From NCBI GenBank assembly GCA_031291235.1, contig JARLJL010000013.1:62001-126000 (forward strand): a stretch of 64,000 nucleotides of DNA. The letters are read 5' to 3'. Shown here piece after piece: positions 19,537-30,083 of this stretch. The translations under genes and the position numbers were made by a program. Under the pieces are notes generated by a model. That model ran no database searches and had not been told where the DNA came from. It saw only the letters and a program-made list of their open reading frames with translations. Origin of the DNA: Sulfuriferula sp. GTDB lineage: Bacteria > Pseudomonadota > Gammaproteobacteria > Burkholderiales > Sulfuriferulaceae. How positions within the stretch are numbered: the stretch's first letter is position 1; every line of letters begins with the position of its first letter.

Positions 19537-22500
19537 TCACTGCAATGTTTTTTTATCGCGCAAAAACCCTGTAATTTGGTCGGCAACAACCCCCGGGCTG
19601 AACAGAAACCCCTGTATCTCGTCGCATTTGAGCAAGCGCAACAGATTAGCCTGCTCCAGCGTCTCCACGCCTTCCGCGACCACCCGCAAATTCAGGGAAT
19701 GTGCCAAAGAAATAATAGCGGAAACGATACTCAGATCATTCGCGTTATGCGTCATATTGACGATGAATGAAATATCGATCTTCAATACATTAATCGGCAA
19801 TTTGGCAATGTAACTGAGCGAGGAGTAGCCTGTGCCGAAATCATCGACCGCCACTTCTACCCCCATTTCCCGAATGGCATGCAGCTTGCGGATGTTGGCC
19901 TCGACATCGAGCATGATCAGACTTTCGGTAATTTCAATCTCCAGCCCTTCAGGTACTCCGCCCGAGCTATTTACCATGCGCTCTATGGTACTGACGAAAT
20001 CGCTCCTTTGCAGTTGTACCTGGGATACATTAACGGCAATACGAGAAGGTGCCAGACCCTGTTTATGCCATGCCCGGTAATCCTTCATCGCCTGAGTCAG
20101 GGCCCAGCTCCCAGCCTCGATAATCATGCCGGTTTCCTCCAGCAAAGGAATAAATCTGGAAGGCGGCACCAAGCCGGCTTCCGGATCGTTCCAACGCATC
20201 AGCGCCTCCAGACCGACGATCTGATTACTCTTGAGATCCACTTTGGGCTGATAATGCAGCACCAGCTGCTCCTGTTCCAGCGCCCTGCGCAGCTTATTCT
20301 CTAGCGTCAGCTTCTCGGCAACGCGAGCATTAAACTCGGGGGTATAAAACAAATACCTGTTACCCGAGAGTTTGGTTTTTTTCAATGCAGCTTCTGCGTT
20401 ACGGAACAGCGTATCGGCGTCATTGCCGTTATCCGGAAAGATGGCGATGCCCGCCCGCACCGATACGCGGAGCTCCTGCCCATCCAGCCTGAATGGCTTG
20501 CCTATAGCTGCCGCGACCGGCCCCTCAAGAAATCGCACAACGTCGGCCTCTACCCGAATATCCGGCAGTATCATGGCAAAACAGTCGGCATTGATACGCG
20601 CCAGATGATCACCGCCCACGTCCGTTTCTTTCAGGCGCATGGCCACTTCTTTCAGCAATGCATCCCCGGAACGGCGCCCGAAGGTTTCATTGATATCGCT
20701 AAAACGCTCCATATCAATCGCCAGCACTGCCAGAGTTTCGCCATCGCGCATCTCGTGCATGAGTTGCCCCAGACGGTCATAAAACAGGGAACGATTCGGC
20801 AGACCTGTAATCGCATCGAAATAGGCCAGATAGTCGAGCTTGGCGACTTTATTGAGGTGATCCAGTGCGAAGGAAATATCGCCCGCCATTTCGGTTAGCA
20901 GTTTTATCTCTTCATCATCAAACACATTCGTTTCCGGGGCGTAAAGTACAAATACACCAACCGGCTGCTCTTCCAGAACCAGCGGGAAAGCCGTTGCCGA
21001 CAAATAGCCGCAGCTCAAAGCTTCCCGACTCCATACCGACATGCGTGTATCGCTGGCAATATCGTTGCAGATCATCGGCTTCATCCCGTCCAGCGTTTGA
21101 GAGATCAGTGTCGAAACATCCGCGTCCGCAGTCAAATTAAGCGCAGTCAGGTAACCTTTATCGGGACCGGCACTGGCTACCGGCCTTACCCGCCGGCTAT
21201 ATGCATCAAATTTACCGATCCAGGCAAAACTGAATTTGCCGTATTCCACGGCGATGCGACAGGCTTCCCTGAACAACTCTTCCTCATCGCTGACTCGCAC
21301 GATCGTTGTATTGATGCCGCTCAACACGCTATAAATCCGGTTAAGCCGTTTAATTTTGGCCTCGTTTGCCTTACGCAACGTAATGTCGCGCGTAATTGCC
21401 AGTATTTGCGGACGACCTGGCTGTGACATTGGCAACAATACGGCATGCGTGTCCAGCCAGCGATGCGCGCCCTTCAAACCGACAATCTCAAAAGCAAAAG
21501 CTACGTTGTTACCGCAAAGCACACTGGTTTCAAAAGCGAGATAATCGTCCCGCTGCGCATCCACCACAAAATCAACGACATTGCGTCCTTGAATCTGTTC
21601 AAAATTGTCAGCCTCGAACATGGCCAACCCTGCAGCATTAATCTGCACCACCCGCCCTGCATCGTCTACTATTTTGACGCACTCTGGCTCCGCCTCTATG
21701 ATGGCGAGCAAACGGGCTTCGCTTGCACGCAGGGCAGCTGTCCGTTCTTCGACCAACAGTTCCAGCTGTTCATGCAGTCTGGCACGTTCCAGCGCCACTG
21801 CCACCTGATTGCCGATACCGTACAGTATCTTGAGCTCGGCTTCGCCGAATAGTCCCTGATCCGCGCCAACCAGATTCATGATCCCCATCATGCGGTCGCC
21901 GGCCCACAACGGCACACTGGCATGGTAGCGCAAGCCGCCCGTATCGCCACTTGCGGCTTTCAGACGTTCGCATTCCAGGATATTGGTAACGCTATCCAGC
22001 TCGCCGGCAAGCAGGCGGCGCTGACAGTCGCACACACCGTCCATAACGCTATCGCCCATCAAGACCGCCGGCAAGTTGCGAGCAGCTGCCAGCCGGAAGT
22101 TGGCTTCATCTTCCCGCAGAAATATCCAGCCGGCTTGAATTTCGGGTAACTCCAGCGCTTTCTCCAGTGCAGTTTCCGCCACTGCCTTTTGACTGACGAC
22201 CTGATTCAGTCCTTCCGCAATGCGATACAACCCGTTCAACACCTGATTGGAACGCTCCAGATCCGTTTCACGCAACTTGAGCTCATTGTTGATATGTACC
22301 GCCTGCTCATAGGTCGAGATCAGCAGATCCAGTATCTGCTGCCGCTCGGCAGTAATAAAATGCTTGTGGCCGGCAAGATCGATTTCGACCCCCATCTGCA
22401 TTTTCTGATTTTTGCGCAATTCCCTGTTCATCAGCAAATAGCCGATACGCGACAACAAATAATCCTCATCGTACGGTTTGCGAATGAAATTATCCGCACC

Positions 22501-22809
22501 ACACTCCAGCCCGCGGATGACATCCTGCGCATCGGAAAGCGTAGTCACCAGAATAACCGGAATATCCTTCAGTTTTTCAGTCGACTTGATGGCTTTACAT
22601 AGCTCGTAACCATTCATCTCGGGCATCATGATGTCGCTGATAATCAGCGCCGGTTTCTGCACGTGCGCTGCCTGCAAGGCCTGTTTGCCATCTGCGGCCA
22701 CGCTGACCTGATAACCGTGCTGCTCCAACAGAAAAGCAAGCTGCTCGGCCTGAGTACGGCTGTCCTCGGCAATAAGAATATTGAGCACATTATTATTTTT
22801 AACTTTCAC
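19537..22809 (-). CDS. REC-GAF-PAS-GAF-degenerate GGDEF-EAL output regulator
   Basis: 1090 residues: receiver (1-125, phospho-acceptor Asp in IISDIMMPEMNG), GAF (about 190-345), PAS (about 365-480), GAF (about 495-650), GGDEF-like (about 655-825) and EAL (about 835-1080). The cyclase signature is ruined (ARINADCFAM where RxGGDEF is expected). The EAL side keeps its catalytic residues: LEALMRW, IAVNVSQ, EITESL, VDDFGTGYSS, LKIDISF, VVAEGVET and IQGFLF. It is therefore predicted to hydrolyse c-di-GMP. The start overlaps the end of cheB by 11 bp, so it is the last gene of the Wsp-like operon and its likely output. Confidence 0.9.
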   Translation of the reverse strand: MKVKNNNVLNILIAEDSRTQAEQLAFLLEQHGYQVSVAADGKQALQAAHVQKPALIISDIMMPEMNGYELCKAIKSTEKLKDIPVILVTTLSDAQDVIRGLECGADNFIRKPYDEDYLLSRIGYLLMNRELRKNQKMQMGVEIDLAGHKHFITAERQQILDLLISTYEQAVHINNELKLRETDLERSNQVLNGLYRIAEGLNQVVSQKAVAETALEKALELPEIQAGWIFLREDEANFRLAAARNLPAVLMGDSVMDGVCDCQRRLLAGELDSVTNILECERLKAASGDTGGLRYHASVPLWAGDRMMGIMNLVGADQGLFGEAELKILYGIGNQVAVALERARLHEQLELLVEERTAALRASEARLLAIIEAEPECVKIVDDAGRVVQINAAGLAMFEADNFEQIQGRNVVDFVVDAQRDDYLAFETSVLCGNNVAFAFEIVGLKGAHRWLDTHAVLLPMSQPGRPQILAITRDITLRKANEAKIKRLNRIYSVLSGINTTIVRVSDEEELFREACRIAVEYGKFSFAWIGKFDAYSRRVRPVASAGPDKGYLTALNLTADADVSTLISQTLDGMKPMICNDIASDTRMSVWSREALSCGYLSATAFPLVLEEQPVGVFVLYAPETNVFDDEEIKLLTEMAGDISFALDHLNKVAKLDYLAYFDAITGLPNRSLFYDRLGQLMHEMRDGETLAVLAIDMERFSDINETFGRRSGDALLKEVAMRLKETDVGGDHLARINADCFAMILPDIRVEADVVRFLEGPVAAAIGKPFRLDGQELRVSVRAGIAIFPDNGNDADTLFRNAEAALKKTKLSGNRYLFYTPEFNARVAEKLTLENKLRRALEQEQLVLHYQPKVDLKSNQIVGLEALMRWNDPEAGLVPPSRFIPLLEETGMIIEAGSWALTQAMKDYRAWHKQGLAPSRIAVNVSQVQLQRSDFVSTIERMVNSSGGVPEGLEIEITESLIMLDVEANIRKLHAIREMGVEVAVDDFGTGYSSLSYIAKLPINVLKIDISFIVNMTHNANDLSIVSAIISLAHSLNLRVVAEGVETLEQANLLRLLKCDEIQGFLFSPGVVADQITGFLRDKKTLQ

Positions 22810-23863
22810 AGATGCCCCTCCTTCCAGTTTTTGTCAATTCTGTCAGTACTGCGGCAATCTTGTCCGGAGCAAGAATATACGTGACCGCATTAAGTCTGAT
22901 CGCCTCGCCCGGCATACCGTGCACCACGGAACTTTCCTTATCCTGGGCAAAAGTCACCGCACCCTTTTCTTTTAGCAATCGCAACTCCTCTGCGCCATCA
23001 CGCCCCATGCCAGTCAGCAGACCGGCAACGATGTCGCAGCCATACACGCTGGCAAGCGAGCGGAACAAATAAGCGACGGAGGGACATAAGCCGTTTTCCG
23101 GATCGTCCTGAGTAAGCACGATTCTTCCGCCATATTCCACCTTCATCTGATACTCATCCGGCGCCACGTAGACATGTCCGGGCACAAGAAACTCACCATG
23201 CACCGCAACATGTACCGGCAAGCTGGATGATTGCGCCAGCCATTCGGCAAATGCCGCGATAAATCCGCTCGCCATATGCTGAACTATCAACACAGGCACC
23301 GGCAAATCCTTCGGCAGCATCGCCAGTATCGTTTGCAACACCGGCGGTCCGCCGGTTGAAGCCCCTATGGCAATCACCCTGACTTTCGCCGCTGCTGCAG
23401 TCGCAGCTTTCACCGCCACCGGCGCTGACTGGGCATGCCGCATTTTCGGCCAGCGCCGTACCGTCCTGACTTCCGCCATCAATTTCACTGTCTGCACCAG
23501 CTCCCGAGCAGACATTTCGTGTTCGGGATGGCCGATACCGGCCGGCCGACCCAGCACGGCCAGTGCTCCAGCTTCCACGGCACGAAACAAGGTTGTAGTC
23601 TCGTGCGGATCGGTGCTCCCGCTTACTATCACAATCGGCGTCGGATAAGTTTCCATAATGCTGCGCGTCGCTTCCAGCCCATCCATTTTCGGCATATGAA
23701 TATCCATAGTGACCACATCGGGCCGGTAATGTTTTACCGCTGCAACTGCCTGTTCACCATCATTCGCCGTACCGACAACCTGTATCTCCGGATCCGAATT
23801 CAGTATATGCACCAGAAGCTCGCGCACCGCGGAAGAGTCTTCGGCGACCAAGACCTTAATCAT
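22799..23863 (-). CDS. CheB-type receptor methylesterase (WspF-like)
   Basis: 354 residues: a receiver domain (VLVAEDSSAVRELL, phospho-acceptor in VVTMDIHMPKMDG) and a C-terminal methylesterase with the Ser motif AIGASTGGPP, the catalytic His in LIVQHMASGF, and LLTGMGRDGAEEL. It removes methyl groups from the receptor to adapt the pathway; loss of its Pseudomonas counterpart WspF locks that pathway on. It follows the CheA hybrid by 19 bp. Confidence 0.93.
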   Translation of the reverse strand: MIKVLVAEDSSAVRELLVHILNSDPEIQVVGTANDGEQAVAAVKHYRPDVVTMDIHMPKMDGLEATRSIMETYPTPIVIVSGSTDPHETTTLFRAVEAGALAVLGRPAGIGHPEHEMSARELVQTVKLMAEVRTVRRWPKMRHAQSAPVAVKAATAAAAKVRVIAIGASTGGPPVLQTILAMLPKDLPVPVLIVQHMASGFIAAFAEWLAQSSSLPVHVAVHGEFLVPGHVYVAPDEYQMKVEYGGRIVLTQDDPENGLCPSVAYLFRSLASVYGCDIVAGLLTGMGRDGAEELRLLKEKGAVTFAQDKESSVVHGMPGEAIRLNAVTYILAPDKIAAVLTELTKTGRRGICES

Positions 23864-23882
23864 GCCCCCTCCCCATTCCCAA

Positions 23883-26222
23883 TTAAATCAGGCGCTGAAT
23901 GACTTCCAGCAAATTACTCTGATCAAAACTGCTTTTTACAATATAGGCATTGGCACCGACATCGATGCCGCGTTCGCGATGTTCGCGCGATTCCAACGCC
24001 GTCACCAACACCACCGGCAGATCGGCAAGCTGTTTATCCATACGCACTTTGGCAGTAAGGTCGAACCCATCCATGCGCGGCATTTCCACATCGGATACGA
24101 TCAGATCAAATTTATCGGTCTTGAGCAGCGTGTAAGCATCCACGCCATCCACTGCAGTGACGACACGGTAACCGGCTGCCTCCAGGATATTCTTGAGCAG
24201 TGATCTAGACGTGATCGAGTCTTCCACGACCAGCACGGAAGGCATTTCCGCCTGCACTTGTACCGCGATATCGGCAGCAGGCGGCGCTGCCTGTGTGGCC
24301 GCCGATTTCAACAGGTCGGGGACATTGAGCACGGCCACTACCTGCCCCGTTCCCAGCACGCTTGCACCGGCCACATTGCGCACGCGCGCCAGCTGTCGGC
24401 CCAATGTTTTGACCAGCACTTCCTGTTCGCCAAGAATCGCATCCACTCCGAACGCGACATGTTTTTGGCCTGCGCCGAGAACCACCACCGGCACTTGTTC
24501 CGGCGCTCCGCCGACTGCGCGTCGATGCGATACTGCCAGCACATCGCCAAGATAAACCAGTGCTACGGCCTGTCCGCCGAGCGGTATCGTGGCGCGATTT
24601 TCTACAGTCTGGATATCTTGTTGCGCCACGCGCGCTACCCGTTCGACGCTGATCGCCGGAATAATGAAATGCTGTTCGCCAGTACGCACCAGCACGCCAC
24701 GGAATGTCGCCAGCATTAATGGCAGTGTAATTCGAAAGCTTGTGCCTGCATGCGCTACCTCGCCATCACGATCCGATTCCAGCACAACGACCCCGTTCAT
24801 GCGCTCAACTTTTTCCCGCACGATGGCGAGCCCGATGCCGCGCCCTGAAATATCCGTGATGATCCGGCTGGTGGAAATGCCCGACAAAAAAACCAGTGAT
24901 TGCTGCTCCTGTTCGCTCATCTGCGCTACTACTTCATCGGTAACGAGGCCGAGCTTGCGGGCTGCCGTCTGTACTTTGTCGGCGTCTATGCCGGCGCCGT
25001 CATCGGCAACCATGATCTCGATTTTTCCGCCGTCCTTTTGCGTAATGGCAACCGTTATACAGCCTTGTTCCGGCTTACCCTTATCACGTCGCACCACCGG
25101 CTGTTCGATACCGTGATCGATACAATTGCGCAGCAGATGCATTAACGGATCTTTCATTTCTTCCAGTATGCGTCGGTCGATTTCAATCTCGCCGCCGTGT
25201 ATCACCAATTTCACCTGCTTGCCCTGCTCGCGGGCAAGTTCTCTGGTAAAGCGCGGAAAAATCTCGAGCAATGAAGAAAATGGCAACAGATGCATTTCCT
25301 TCACATCATGCAATAGACTATCGCTCATGCCGGCAAGCGTGCGCCGGTCACGCGCGGCAAACTTGCTTAAACGCAGCAAACGCTCCTCCAGCGTTTTCAT
25401 AAACACCTGCTCGGATTCCAGATATTCCAGCAATTTCGGCAGGCCTTGCGCCTGAAGCCGCGGCAATCCGCCGCCATTAGCTGCAACGTAACGTTCAAGC
25501 TGCCGCAACACGGGCCGCATGCGTGCCTGCCGTTTTTTCCATGTTGCGAACGAGAGTACGACTTCTCGCAGTTCATTGGCACGTTGTGCCGATGCCAGCC
25601 GCGGCGACAGCAACTCCTCAACCTGCCGCATGACCGCATCGAGTTTTTGCGTAGACACCCTGACCGTCTCGGATGCCAAGCTGCCTGCCAAAGGTTGCAC
25701 AGGCGCGATCGCCGCCATTTCGTCAGACGACACAACCGGCGGTAGTTGTTCCTGATACGTTGCAACAGGCGATGCCGCTGACGCAGTGGTTGTTGCGGAT
25801 GAAACAAACTGTCCGTGCAAAGCGTCACTCAGGCGCCGCGTCAACGATGCAACCAGCGATTTGCCGGCAACCGGCATAGCTGCATCGTCCATCGCAAGCA
25901 GCGCACTCAGACCGTCAATTGCCTCATGCAACAGATCGAACAATGACGGGGAAACGTCGAGTTGTCTGGCTTTCAGTGCTGAAAATACGCTTTCCAGCAC
26001 TTGACAAGCCGATTCGATTTCTCTGAGATTCACAGCCCTGGCAGCGCCCTTCAGGCTATGCACCTCGCGGAACACCGTCTCGACGATTTCTGCATAGCGG
26101 GCTTGGACAGGATGGTTTTCCAGTTCGATCAAACCTGCCGACATTGCCTGCAGATGCTCGTCCGCCTCGACTTGAAACGTCGCTCGCAGCCTCTTCTGGA
26201 ATTCGTCATTCTGTCGGGTCAT
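23883..26222 (-). CDS. CheA-type hybrid histidine kinase with C-terminal receiver (WspE-like)
   Basis: 779 residues: Hpt domain with phospho-accepting His in EVHSLKGAARAV (about residue 54), variable linker, dimerisation and HATPase_c (HLLRNCIDHGIE, VADDGAGID, GRGIGLAIV), a CheW-like domain, and a receiver (about 655-779, LIVSDVEMPRMDG). No separate P2 CheY-docking domain is evident. This architecture is the WspE type, in which the attached receiver tunes phosphotransfer to a separate output. It sits 91 bp after the MCP gene. Confidence 0.93.
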   Translation of the reverse strand: MTRQNDEFQKRLRATFQVEADEHLQAMSAGLIELENHPVQARYAEIVETVFREVHSLKGAARAVNLREIESACQVLESVFSALKARQLDVSPSLFDLLHEAIDGLSALLAMDDAAMPVAGKSLVASLTRRLSDALHGQFVSSATTTASAASPVATYQEQLPPVVSSDEMAAIAPVQPLAGSLASETVRVSTQKLDAVMRQVEELLSPRLASAQRANELREVVLSFATWKKRQARMRPVLRQLERYVAANGGGLPRLQAQGLPKLLEYLESEQVFMKTLEERLLRLSKFAARDRRTLAGMSDSLLHDVKEMHLLPFSSLLEIFPRFTRELAREQGKQVKLVIHGGEIEIDRRILEEMKDPLMHLLRNCIDHGIEQPVVRRDKGKPEQGCITVAITQKDGGKIEIMVADDGAGIDADKVQTAARKLGLVTDEVVAQMSEQEQQSLVFLSGISTSRIITDISGRGIGLAIVREKVERMNGVVVLESDRDGEVAHAGTSFRITLPLMLATFRGVLVRTGEQHFIIPAISVERVARVAQQDIQTVENRATIPLGGQAVALVYLGDVLAVSHRRAVGGAPEQVPVVVLGAGQKHVAFGVDAILGEQEVLVKTLGRQLARVRNVAGASVLGTGQVVAVLNVPDLLKSAATQAAPPAADIAVQVQAEMPSVLVVEDSITSRSLLKNILEAAGYRVVTAVDGVDAYTLLKTDKFDLIVSDVEMPRMDGFDLTAKVRMDKQLADLPVVLVTALESREHRERGIDVGANAYIVKSSFDQSNLLEVIQRLI

Positions 26223-26313
26223 AATCCGATTCCGATCCCGGGAATTGCAGATAATGAATCACACGGCCCTCAACTTGCCGCGCTATAACAATCATGGTTA
26301 GCATCAAAGTTCG

Positions 26314-27951
26314 CTAAATCTTGTACTGTAACGCCAGCTGCTGCAATTTTTGCCCCAGTTCATGCAATCCTCGCGCAGCCACTTCCGCCTGTCTGGTGCC
26401 GGATACATTCTGCACACTGGCCTGCTTGATGTTCTCCATCGCCAGCGCTACCTGATCCATACCTACCATTTGCTGCTGGCTCGAAGCCGCGATTTGAGTG
26501 GATGCCTGCGCCGCTTCGTTGACGCTGTCGGCCAGCAACCGGATGGCTTCGCCGGTCTCGGCTGTCTGTTTTACCCCTGCCTGCACAGCCTTGTTACCTT
26601 GCTCTGTAGCCAGTACCGTAGCTGCAGTCGCACGCTGGATATCTCCCAGTATCGTGCGTACCTGTGCCGTCGCCTGCTTGGATTGTTCCGCCAGACTTTT
26701 AACCTCCTGAGCCACAACCGCAAACCCCTTGCCTTGCTCGCCTGCCTTGTTCGCTTCGATTGCTGCATTCACTGCAAGCAGATTGGATTGTTCGGCGAGA
26801 TCGTTGACTGTAGCGATGATTTCGCCTATCGCCTGACTTTGTTCGGACAACCGTACAATACTTTCGGCAATGGATTCCATTTGTTCCTGTATACGCTGCA
26901 TGCCCTGCATCGCCTCTTCTACGGATTTACGCCCATTCTGCGAAACCTGCGAGGCCTTCTGCGCGCTGTCTGACACAAACCGCGCTTTCTGGCTCGCCAG
27001 CTGCGCTGTCTGCTTTACCTCTTCCACCGTAACCGTGGTCTCGTTTACCGCGCTTGCCGTCTCCGCCGCGCCAGACGCTACCTGCGTCGTCGTCGCCAGT
27101 ATCTCGCCAGAAGATGATGCCAGCACACCGACGCCATCGTTGACTTCGCGCATCAGTTTGCGCAACCCTCCCAGCATCGCACTAAACGAACGCAATAATT
27201 CGCCCACCTCGTCCTTGCGGTATCCGACGGGAATATCGACGGTAAGATCACCGCCGGCAACTTTACCGGCGATATCCGAAACCATTTTCAACGGCGCAGC
27301 GATAATCCAGCCTGTCAGTAGCGTCATGACCACCGCCAGCACGATTGCGGCAACCCCCACCATGACAAATTGGCGTAGCGCACCTTCTGCCGCCTGTGTA
27401 GATTCCGCTACAGCCTGACGGGCATTTACGTCTGCTGCGTGATTCAACTCCTTGATGATCGCGCGGATTTTTTCCTGCCGACTTTGCTGGACGCCGACTG
27501 CCAGCTGCCTGGATTCTGCAATCTTGCCGGCGAGTATCAGCGGGACAATGTCGTTGTCTCTGGTTTGGGCAAATTCCTTCTGAACAACATTAAGCTCTTC
27601 CAGCCGTGATAACAGTTTTGGATCGTCTCGCGCCCGATCCAGCAAAACGGTCATGACCTTCTCGATCTCCCCTGCATATTCCCCCGCATCCTTGAGTAGC
27701 CGGTCGCGCTGGGAAGGCATGTTGGTAAGTTGGGCTTCAAGCATTTCAGCGCGCATCTGGCTTTGAGCACTACGCAGATTAGTCAGATCGCGCAGGTTGG
27801 CGAAATCCTTCTGATACAACGCCTGCTGCGACAACTCCAGTCTGGAAATAGCGAGATAACCTGTGGCGATGACTATCCCCACAAACACAGTCATGATACC
27901 GAAACCGAGGAAAAGCTTATTGCGCGTGGTCAGATTCAGAAACCATTTCAT
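26314..27951 (-). CDS. Methyl-accepting chemoreceptor (WspA-like)
   Basis: 545 residues: membrane helix at about 11-34, a periplasmic four-helix-bundle sensor of about 155 residues, second helix at about 192-214, HAMP, and a cytoplasmic signalling hairpin. The tip reads [41 protein letters not shown] in two stretches, the conserved CheA/CheW contact site. There is no C-terminal NWETF-like tether. The signal is unknown; Pseudomonas WspA answers surface contact or envelope stress. It is placed fourth in the operon, unlike Pseudomonas wspA, which is first. Confidence 0.93.
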   Translation of the reverse strand: MKWFLNLTTRNKLFLGFGIMTVFVGIVIATGYLAISRLELSQQALYQKDFANLRDLTNLRSAQSQMRAEMLEAQLTNMPSQRDRLLKDAGEYAGEIEKVMTVLLDRARDDPKLLSRLEELNVVQKEFAQTRDNDIVPLILAGKIAESRQLAVGVQQSRQEKIRAIIKELNHAADVNARQAVAESTQAAEGALRQFVMVGVAAIVLAVVMTLLTGWIIAAPLKMVSDIAGKVAGGDLTVDIPVGYRKDEVGELLRSFSAMLGGLRKLMREVNDGVGVLASSSGEILATTTQVASGAAETASAVNETTVTVEEVKQTAQLASQKARFVSDSAQKASQVSQNGRKSVEEAMQGMQRIQEQMESIAESIVRLSEQSQAIGEIIATVNDLAEQSNLLAVNAAIEANKAGEQGKGFAVVAQEVKSLAEQSKQATAQVRTILGDIQRATAATVLATEQGNKAVQAGVKQTAETGEAIRLLADSVNEAAQASTQIAASSQQQMVGMDQVALAMENIKQASVQNVSGTRQAEVAARGLHELGQKLQQLALQYKI

Positions 27952-27997
27952 GCCTTATTCTCCTTGTTGTTCAGTCAAACCGGAAGCGAACTACCTG

Positions 27998-28636
27998 TTA
28001 ATCTCCAACCTGCTCCTGCACGACGAGCGTCTCGTCGCTCAACAGTTTTGCTGCATCCAGCATGACTACCCGCTGCGCCGTTATGCCCAGTAAATAATCC
28101 TCGCGTATCCCTGTCAGCGTAGGCAGTGGCGGCTGAATATCGGCACGCAAGATACGATATACGCCGCTGATGGCGTCAGCCAAAATACCGAACACCATGT
28201 CTGCAGATTCAAGTACTATTATTTTGTTGAGATCGGTCAGCCCTCTCTCCGGCAGATCGAAGAATTTCTTGATGTCGATAACAGAAAGTATCTCACCTCT
28301 TACGTTAACGATACCTAGCACAAATACGGGGGTGCAGGGCAAAGGCGTCAGTTCTTCCAGCGGATGGACTTCGCGTATATATTCCGTAGCAATAGCGTAA
28401 CGTTCGTGAGCGAGCTGGAATTCCATGACCTCGATGCTCGCATCAGCATCTTCTGCCGCCGGGATTTCTCTGGCAAGCACTTGTGCCCTGTCATGCAAAA
28501 TGCGCTGAGTATCCTCGGCAGTTGGCCTCCAGAGGCGGCTGGTTGCAACTTGCGCCGTTTCCAGACGCTGTTTGATTTCACTCCAATCGATAGGCTGATG
28601 CGCCATTCGCGTGGCCGTTTTATCAGTATTATTCAT
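27998..28636 (-). CDS. CheW-type scaffold with N-terminal extension (WspD-like)
   Basis: 212 residues. The first 65 or so are a charged extension with no recognisable domain. The rest is a CheW fold (EVMEFQLAHERYAI, VLGIVNVRGEILSVIDIKKFF, VDA-like interface strands). It couples the receptor to the CheA-type kinase. The second CheW of the operon is shorter (30080-30538); having two different CheW proteins is a trait of Wsp-type systems. It starts 13 bp after the CheR stop codon. Confidence 0.9.
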   Translation of the reverse strand: MNNTDKTATRMAHQPIDWSEIKQRLETAQVATSRLWRPTAEDTQRILHDRAQVLAREIPAAEDADASIEVMEFQLAHERYAIATEYIREVHPLEELTPLPCTPVFVLGIVNVRGEILSVIDIKKFFDLPERGLTDLNKIIVLESADMVFGILADAISGVYRILRADIQPPLPTLTGIREDYLLGITAQRVVMLDAAKLLSDETLVVQEQVGD

Positions 28637-28649
28637 GGCAGCATTCCCC

Positions 28650-30083
28650 TCAAACGTTTACCTCCAGTTGCGGCAAACTGTCCAGCATGGACGTGACGAT
28701 CTCGGCCAGCCGACCGGCAGTCAGACCATCCGCTTCCTGCAAAATCTCGTTCTGCTGATGATGATGCAACAGCGTCAGCACATTTTTGAAATGACGTTGC
28801 GCTTGCCGGTAGCGTCCCTGCGACTGATGCAGATTACCCAGACTAAAATGCGCAAGAACGAAATCGGGGTCCAGATATAAGGTACGCATCAGCCATTGCC
28901 CGGCAAGATCATGCCGCCCCTGCTCCAGCAAAATGGCGGCGCCAAGATAATGCAGCGACGGGTTCAACCTGTCGACGGCGATCGCTTTTTCGCACCACGC
29001 CAGCGCTTCATCCAACCGGCCCTGATTGGCGCAATGATGCGCCAGGTCGGATAGCGACTCGCTCGCTGCCGGTTGCGGAGATTGACGCAGCTCGTCGCGT
29101 ACCGCGGATATTTCAGCGTCTGCGGATTGCTGCTGTACGTCCGGCAATACCGGAATGACCGTTTCTGCCGGTTCGCTCGGCTGCACTACCTCATACTTGC
29201 TGGCGTACGATCCGGAGTCTGTATTTGCGCCTTTCCGGTACAGTACCGCTCCCGGAAACGCTACTGGCATCAATGGAGAAAACAGGCTGTTTGAGGTTTC
29301 CGTCGGACTAACGATCAGCCAGCCGTCGGTAACCAGCGAATGATAAAACTTGCCGGCAACGTGTTTCGCCAGTTGCGGAGTAAAATACATCAGGACGTTA
29401 CGACAAAGAATCACATCCATCGCACTGGTATTGTTCGATAGCGACGGATAAACATCGTCAGCCAAATTAAGATAGGAAAACGTGACCATTTCCCTGATGT
29501 ACGACTGTATCTCGTAGCGTCCGTCGCTGCGCTTGTTGAAATAGCGTTCACGCAGCCCAGCCGGCGCATTGCGGAATGACCATTCGCCGTATACCCCCTG
29601 CGCCGCCTTACGCAATGCTTGCGGGTTAAAATCCGTCGCCAGGATGGTAATATTCCACGCCTTCAGGTCAGGGATGAGCCTGTTTAACAGTATCGCAATC
29701 GTATAGGCTTCCTCGCCGGTACTGCAGCCTGCACTCCAGATACGCAATCGCTGCCCGTGCTGACGGCGCGATTGAATCAAGGGAATAAGAATCCGCTCTT
29801 CAAGTATATTCAGATTCTGTTTTTCCCGGAAAAAATAGGTTTCCCCTATACTCAAACAACTGGCGAGTATTTCGGTCATGTGCCGTGATAACGGTGCCGA
29901 CAATAGCCAGTGCGCGCAAGATTCAAGATCAGGACAATTGAAATCCGATGCTGCTGCCGCAATCCCGCGTTCAAGATCACTCCAGCGTTCAGGAGGAAAG
30001 TACAACCCGGTTCGTATCGCAACGATTTCACTCAGACGCGACAACAGCTCCGTAGGAAGTACAGGACGCATATTCTGCATCAA
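28650..30083 (-). CDS. CheR-type receptor methyltransferase with TPR tail (WspC-like)
   Basis: 477 residues: N-terminal CheR helical domain, S-adenosylmethionine-binding core (IWSAGCSTGEEAYTIAILL), VILCRNVLMYFTPQ, then a linker and C-terminal tetratricopeptide repeats (about 350-450, LHYLGAAILLEQGRHDLAGQWL, HFSLGNLHQSQGRYRQAQRHF in part). It methylates receptor glutamates. TPR-bearing CheR proteins are characteristic of Wsp-type pathways. It overlaps the upstream cheW by 4 bp. Confidence 0.93.
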   Translation of the reverse strand: MMQNMRPVLPTELLSRLSEIVAIRTGLYFPPERWSDLERGIAAAASDFNCPDLESCAHWLLSAPLSRHMTEILASCLSIGETYFFREKQNLNILEERILIPLIQSRRQHGQRLRIWSAGCSTGEEAYTIAILLNRLIPDLKAWNITILATDFNPQALRKAAQGVYGEWSFRNAPAGLRERYFNKRSDGRYEIQSYIREMVTFSYLNLADDVYPSLSNNTSAMDVILCRNVLMYFTPQLAKHVAGKFYHSLVTDGWLIVSPTETSNSLFSPLMPVAFPGAVLYRKGANTDSGSYASKYEVVQPSEPAETVIPVLPDVQQQSADAEISAVRDELRQSPQPAASESLSDLAHHCANQGRLDEALAWCEKAIAVDRLNPSLHYLGAAILLEQGRHDLAGQWLMRTLYLDPDFVLAHFSLGNLHQSQGRYRQAQRHFKNVLTLLHHHQQNEILQEADGLTAGRLAEIVTSMLDSLPQLEVNV